Below, in pieces: positions 14,747-17,143 of a stretch of DNA of 17,143 nucleotides. Under the pieces are notes generated by a model. It was given only the letters and a program-made list of their open reading frames with translations. It was not told the DNA's origin and made no database searches. How positions within the stretch are numbered: the stretch's first letter is position 1; every line of letters starts with the position of its first letter. The translations under genes were made by a program, and so were the position numbers. Origin of the DNA: Methylophaga sp. (GTDB lineage Bacteria > Pseudomonadota > Gammaproteobacteria > Nitrosococcales > Methylophagaceae); assembly GCF_030651745.1 (NCBI RefSeq), contig NZ_JAUSCC010000105.1, positions 1 through 17,143 on the forward strand, in the 5' to 3' direction.

Positions 14747-15439
14747 TCAAATCGGCAGGAACATCATTGATGCTGCCTGTACGACCACCGTTTTTACCAT
14801 CCGACCGTTTTTCTGCGCAATGATCGCTGCCAGATTATCCTGCGTCGCAATCATGCCGCCGATAATGCGTTGAAAACTCAAATTACGGGATTCTTCCTGC
14901 AGGCTATCGCTAAGTAATAACCGCTTACCATTGACGTCGCGTTTTTCTGCCAGCATCCAGGCAGCAATTTCAATATTCCGTGCGCTGTTATAAAGTTTTT
15001 GCTGATCGACTGAGGTCAGATAATAAAACTCTGATTGATCGTTATATGAAGCCATTAACATCCGCCGCATGCCGACGGTGAATGCCAGCACCCTGTCACC
15101 ATCGTAATCTTCGGTTAATGCCAAACGAATGATCTCGGTAGGTTCAAACCCATCCCAGTTAGCAAATCCCACATGCGCCGGATAAATGAATAATCTGGCC
15201 ACACTGTCTTCCAGAGTTCGCATATGACGGTCATGACGCTGGCTGGGGTTGCGCTGATAAAGCTTGATAGTCAGGGTTTTAAGATCCTGCATCAGCCGTT
15301 GCTGATGCAATTCGATCACATCATCAATCTGACTTTTCGCTAAGCTGGAAACCGTTACTGGTTTATAGTTTGGATCTGAAGCGCAAGCCGAAAAAATAAA
15401 TAGAAAACTGCATACCAGTAAAAGCTTATGCCATCGCAT
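14747..15439 (-). CDS. Uncharacterised outer-membrane lipoprotein
   Basis: A 230-aa protein that I do not recognise. Residues 1-18 form a lipoprotein signal (MRWHKLLL, hydrophobic stretch, then FSAC) with lipidated Cys19. The next residues are Ala and Ser rather than Asp, so sorting to the outer membrane is expected. The mature part is mixed helical, with a central DYDGDRVLAFTVGMRRML segment and a C-terminal Ala/Ile-rich helix ending in a short hydrophobic tail. I use the ATG at 15439, 8 nt after AGGAGAG, rather than the adjacent TTG at 15442. The start overlaps the end of the 108-aa gene by 14 nt, so it is probably translated from the rhlB message. Function unknown; a structural or envelope-maintenance role would be a guess. 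Confidence 0.82.
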   Translation of the reverse strand: MRWHKLLLVCSFLFIFSACASDPNYKPVTVSSLAKSQIDDVIELHQQRLMQDLKTLTIKLYQRNPSQRHDRHMRTLEDSVARLFIYPAHVGFANWDGFEPTEIIRLALTEDYDGDRVLAFTVGMRRMLMASYNDQSEFYYLTSVDQQKLYNSARNIEIAAWMLAEKRDVNGKRLLLSDSLQEESRNLSFQRIIGGMIATQDNLAAIIAQKNGRMVKTVVVQAASMMFLPI

Positions 15440-15752
15440 CAAATAGTCTCTCCTGAGGTTTACTGTCCTTTAAGCCTTCTATTTGTAAATAGGCTTGTAC
15501 TGGTGCGGGCAATGAAGTTTGCGCTGCATCACGTTCGGTTTCACGATTAGTCAGGCTGAAATTACGAATAAACCGTGCCTGCTGGCTATCATTATTATCG
15601 GTCACCCCGATAACCGGGCGACTGATAACGGGTTGACGGTTTACATTATTGAATTCAGATTGTTTATCAAACAACACCGGCAGTCGAACAGACGACTCTT
15701 CCGGTTGTCTGTTCGGGGTAAAAAGTACCGGTAAATTGCTATTGATTTGCAT
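15426..15752 (-). CDS. Uncharacterised 108-aa low-complexity protein
   Basis: Not recognised. The protein has no signal peptide or membrane segment, no cysteine, and a polar Asn/Gln/Arg/Pro-rich composition suggesting disorder. An internal duplication is visible: LPVLF at 7-11 and 24-28, each followed by NRQP (14-17 and 38-41). The C-terminal part ([16 protein letters not shown], 80-95) looks like one amphipathic helix. The ATG overlaps the last 14 nt of rhlB in another frame, and the 3' end overlaps the lipoprotein gene by 14 nt. There is no good ribosome site of its own, so re-initiation after rhlB is likely. It is a real gene rather than a shadow because it fills the only gap between two solid genes on the same strand. 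Function unknown. Confidence 0.72.
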   Translation of the reverse strand: MQINSNLPVLFTPNRQPEESSVRLPVLFDKQSEFNNVNRQPVISRPVIGVTDNNDSQQARFIRNFSLTNRETERDAAQTSLPAPVQAYLQIEGLKDSKPQERLFDAMA

Positions 15753-17055
15753 CCGAGGTTACCGGTTTGCTCGGGCCATTAGACTGTTTGTTGCGCCGAG
15801 GTCGATTGTCTTTGCTGCTATCGCCGCGAGATTTATTCTGGTGGCGTGACGTCGGATTACGTTCAGCTTTAATTCTTGGTTGTGGCGTTTCCAGCTGCTC
15901 GTCAGAACTTTGTGCAACCGGTAACTTGTGTTTGATGTATTGCTCTATGTCCGGTAATGAAAAGGCATATTCCTCACAGGCCAGACTTATCGCAATACCG
16001 CTGGCACCCGCCCGCGCTGTCCGTCCGGTCCGATGCACATAATCTTCGGCATCCTGAGGTAAATCAAAGTTAAACACATGGCTGACTTCTGGAATATGCA
16101 ATCCACGAGCAGCCACATCGGTGGCGACCAGATAGGGAAACTCGCCGTCCTGAAAATGTTTTAACAGACTTTCGCGTTTTTTCTGTGGCACGTCACCGGA
16201 TAACAAGGCGGCTTTATATCCGTTACCTTCCAGATAGCCCCAAACACGTTCAGCTACATGTTTAGTATTGACGAAAACGATACTACGCAATGGCTGTATA
16301 CGTTTAATCAATGCCAGCAGCAACGGGATTTTTTCTTCATTTGACGGGTAATAAACCCATTCTTCAATCCGGTCGCCCATCATTTTTTCCGGCTCGACCT
16401 GCACTTTTTCCGGATTGTTCATATGCTCGTAAGCCAGCTCAGTGACTTTGTAGCTCAGTGTGGCGGAGAACAACATGCCCAAGCGTTTGTCCGGTGCCGG
16501 CAAGCGGCGTAGGAAAAATCGCACATCTTTAATAAAGCCCAGATCAAACATTCTGTCCGCTTCATCCAGCACCACAACCTCAATATTATTAAGGTTAAAC
16601 ACCCGCTGTTTATGAAAATCCAGTAACCGTCCTGGCGTACCAATTAATACATCACAACCATCAGTAATAGCATCACGCTGCCGTTGATAATCTTTCCCGC
16701 CATGCGCGATCACAATGCGCAATCCGGCCTCGCTGTTTAATAATTCAGCGTCTTTTACAATCTGAATTGCCAATTCTCTGGTGGGTGCCAAAATCAACGC
16801 GCGAGGTTGTTTGGAGGTCGGCTTTTGGGTATCTTGGGAGGTTAGCAAACGCTGAAAAGTGGCTAATAAAAAGGCAATAGTTTTACCGGTACCGGTTTGG
16901 GCCTGACCCGCGACATCGCGGTTTGCCAGTAATAATGGAAGTGACTGCGCCTGAATCGGCGTGCAATATTCAAAGCCCGCTTGCTGCAAGCCTTTCTGCA
17001 AGAGCGGATGAAGTGGCAGCGATGAAAATGCCGTGTCGGTGAGGTGAGCACTCAT
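15739..17055 (-). CDS. rhlB: DEAD-box RNA helicase RhlB
   Basis: A 438-aa ATP-dependent RNA helicase; in E. coli RhlB unwinds RNA for the RNase E degradosome. Motifs in order: Q-motif [13 protein letters not shown], Walker A AQTGTGKT at 52-59, PTRELA, the GG and TPGR motifs, DEAD at 164-167, SAT at 197-199, ARGLHIP (motif V) and [10 protein letters not shown] (motif VI). RhlB-specific stretches are YDLGF-like [11 protein letters not shown], the [12 protein letters not shown]...YPSNEEK segment and [19 protein letters not shown]. From about 385 the tail is basic and disordered, fit for RNA or RNase E binding. The start lacks a close ribosome site (AAAGG lies 16 nt away). It heads an overlapping three-gene unit. 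Upstream is only 88 nt of window, with a TATACT -10-like element at 17119-17114. Confidence 0.95.
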   Translation of the reverse strand: MSAHLTDTAFSSLPLHPLLQKGLQQAGFEYCTPIQAQSLPLLLANRDVAGQAQTGTGKTIAFLLATFQRLLTSQDTQKPTSKQPRALILAPTRELAIQIVKDAELLNSEAGLRIVIAHGGKDYQRQRDAITDGCDVLIGTPGRLLDFHKQRVFNLNNIEVVVLDEADRMFDLGFIKDVRFFLRRLPAPDKRLGMLFSATLSYKVTELAYEHMNNPEKVQVEPEKMMGDRIEEWVYYPSNEEKIPLLLALIKRIQPLRSIVFVNTKHVAERVWGYLEGNGYKAALLSGDVPQKKRESLLKHFQDGEFPYLVATDVAARGLHIPEVSHVFNFDLPQDAEDYVHRTGRTARAGASGIAISLACEEYAFSLPDIEQYIKHKLPVAQSSDEQLETPQPRIKAERNPTSRHQNKSRGDSSKDNRPRRNKQSNGPSKPVTSDANQ

Positions 17056-17119
17056 ATAAATACTTGCATTACCTTTACTGATAAGAAAAAATGTTACTCA
17101 ATGTTGGCTTGCGAGTATA
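17052..17119 (-). promoter_or_regulatory. rhlB leader with weak -10 element and possible five-codon ORF
   Basis: TATACT (17119-17114, 5 of 6 matches) lacks a convincing -35 within the window. In the leader, ATG at 17069 opens a five-codon frame (MQVFI) whose TGA overlaps the rhlB ATG by 3 nt. AAAGG lies only 2 nt before that ATG and 16 nt before the rhlB ATG, so neither start has ideal spacing. Confidence 0.25.
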
Positions 17120-17143
17120 GCGGTCCAATACTTTAGATACCAC

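Noticed and set aside
14740..14770. Small hairpin near the ubiI-lipoprotein junction as a terminator
   Set aside because: Only about five pairs (TCCTG with CAGGA) with a 10-nt loop and no T tract in either direction.

Overview
The window is chromosomal DNA from a gammaproteobacterium of moderate GC. The evidence is the conserved block zapB-like/zapA/6S RNA divergent from ygfB-pepP-ubiH-ubiI, a Pseudomonas-type HemB C-terminus, and an RhlB with gammaproteobacterial motifs. Genus is not provable from this sequence. A marine or methylotrophic lineage such as Methylophaga is only a guess. No phage, transposase, CRISPR or tRNA was seen. Genes are tightly packed and most intergenic gaps carry recognisable signals.

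Layout. (1) 1-1266, plus strand: 3' end of hemB, then aroE. (2) 1276-4015: a minus-strand terminator, a periplasmic CpxP/Spy-like LTxxQ protein (minus), and a divergent CpxR/CpxA-like two-component operon (plus). The shared intergenic region holds four GTAAA half-sites, a plausible sigma-70 promoter and a perfect 14-bp palindrome. (3) 4042-8991, minus strand: periplasmic Cu/Zn superoxide dismutase lying downstream of an RND efflux pair (adaptor then inner-membrane pump). A divergent MarR-family regulator (9138-9638, plus) shares its promoter region with the pump; two tandem near-palindromes there are the likely operator. No outer-membrane channel gene is present. (4) 9666-10399, minus strand: a ZapB-like coiled-coil protein, ZapA, then 6S RNA. 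(5) 10505-14739, plus strand: ygfB, pepP, ubiH, ubiI, chained by 1-4 nt overlaps except for a 4-nt gap before ubiH. (6) 14747-17055, minus strand: rhlB followed by an uncharacterised 108-aa protein and an uncharacterised lipoprotein, overlapping one another by about 14 nt at each junction.

How the parts fit. Regions 2-3 form an envelope-stress and defence neighbourhood: a Cpx-type sensor with its accessory chaperone, a periplasmic SOD and a regulated drug/solvent pump. They sit where many relatives keep fau (5-formyl-THF cyclo-ligase) downstream of 6S RNA. Regions 4-5 are housekeeping: division-ring assembly, the stationary-phase RNA polymerase regulator, a proline aminopeptidase and two aerobic ubiquinone hydroxylases.

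No clearly new multi-gene system is visible. The least explained parts are the overlapping unknown pair behind rhlB, the operator architecture at the Cpx-like and MarR-RND intergenic regions, and an alternative helix in the 6S RNA.
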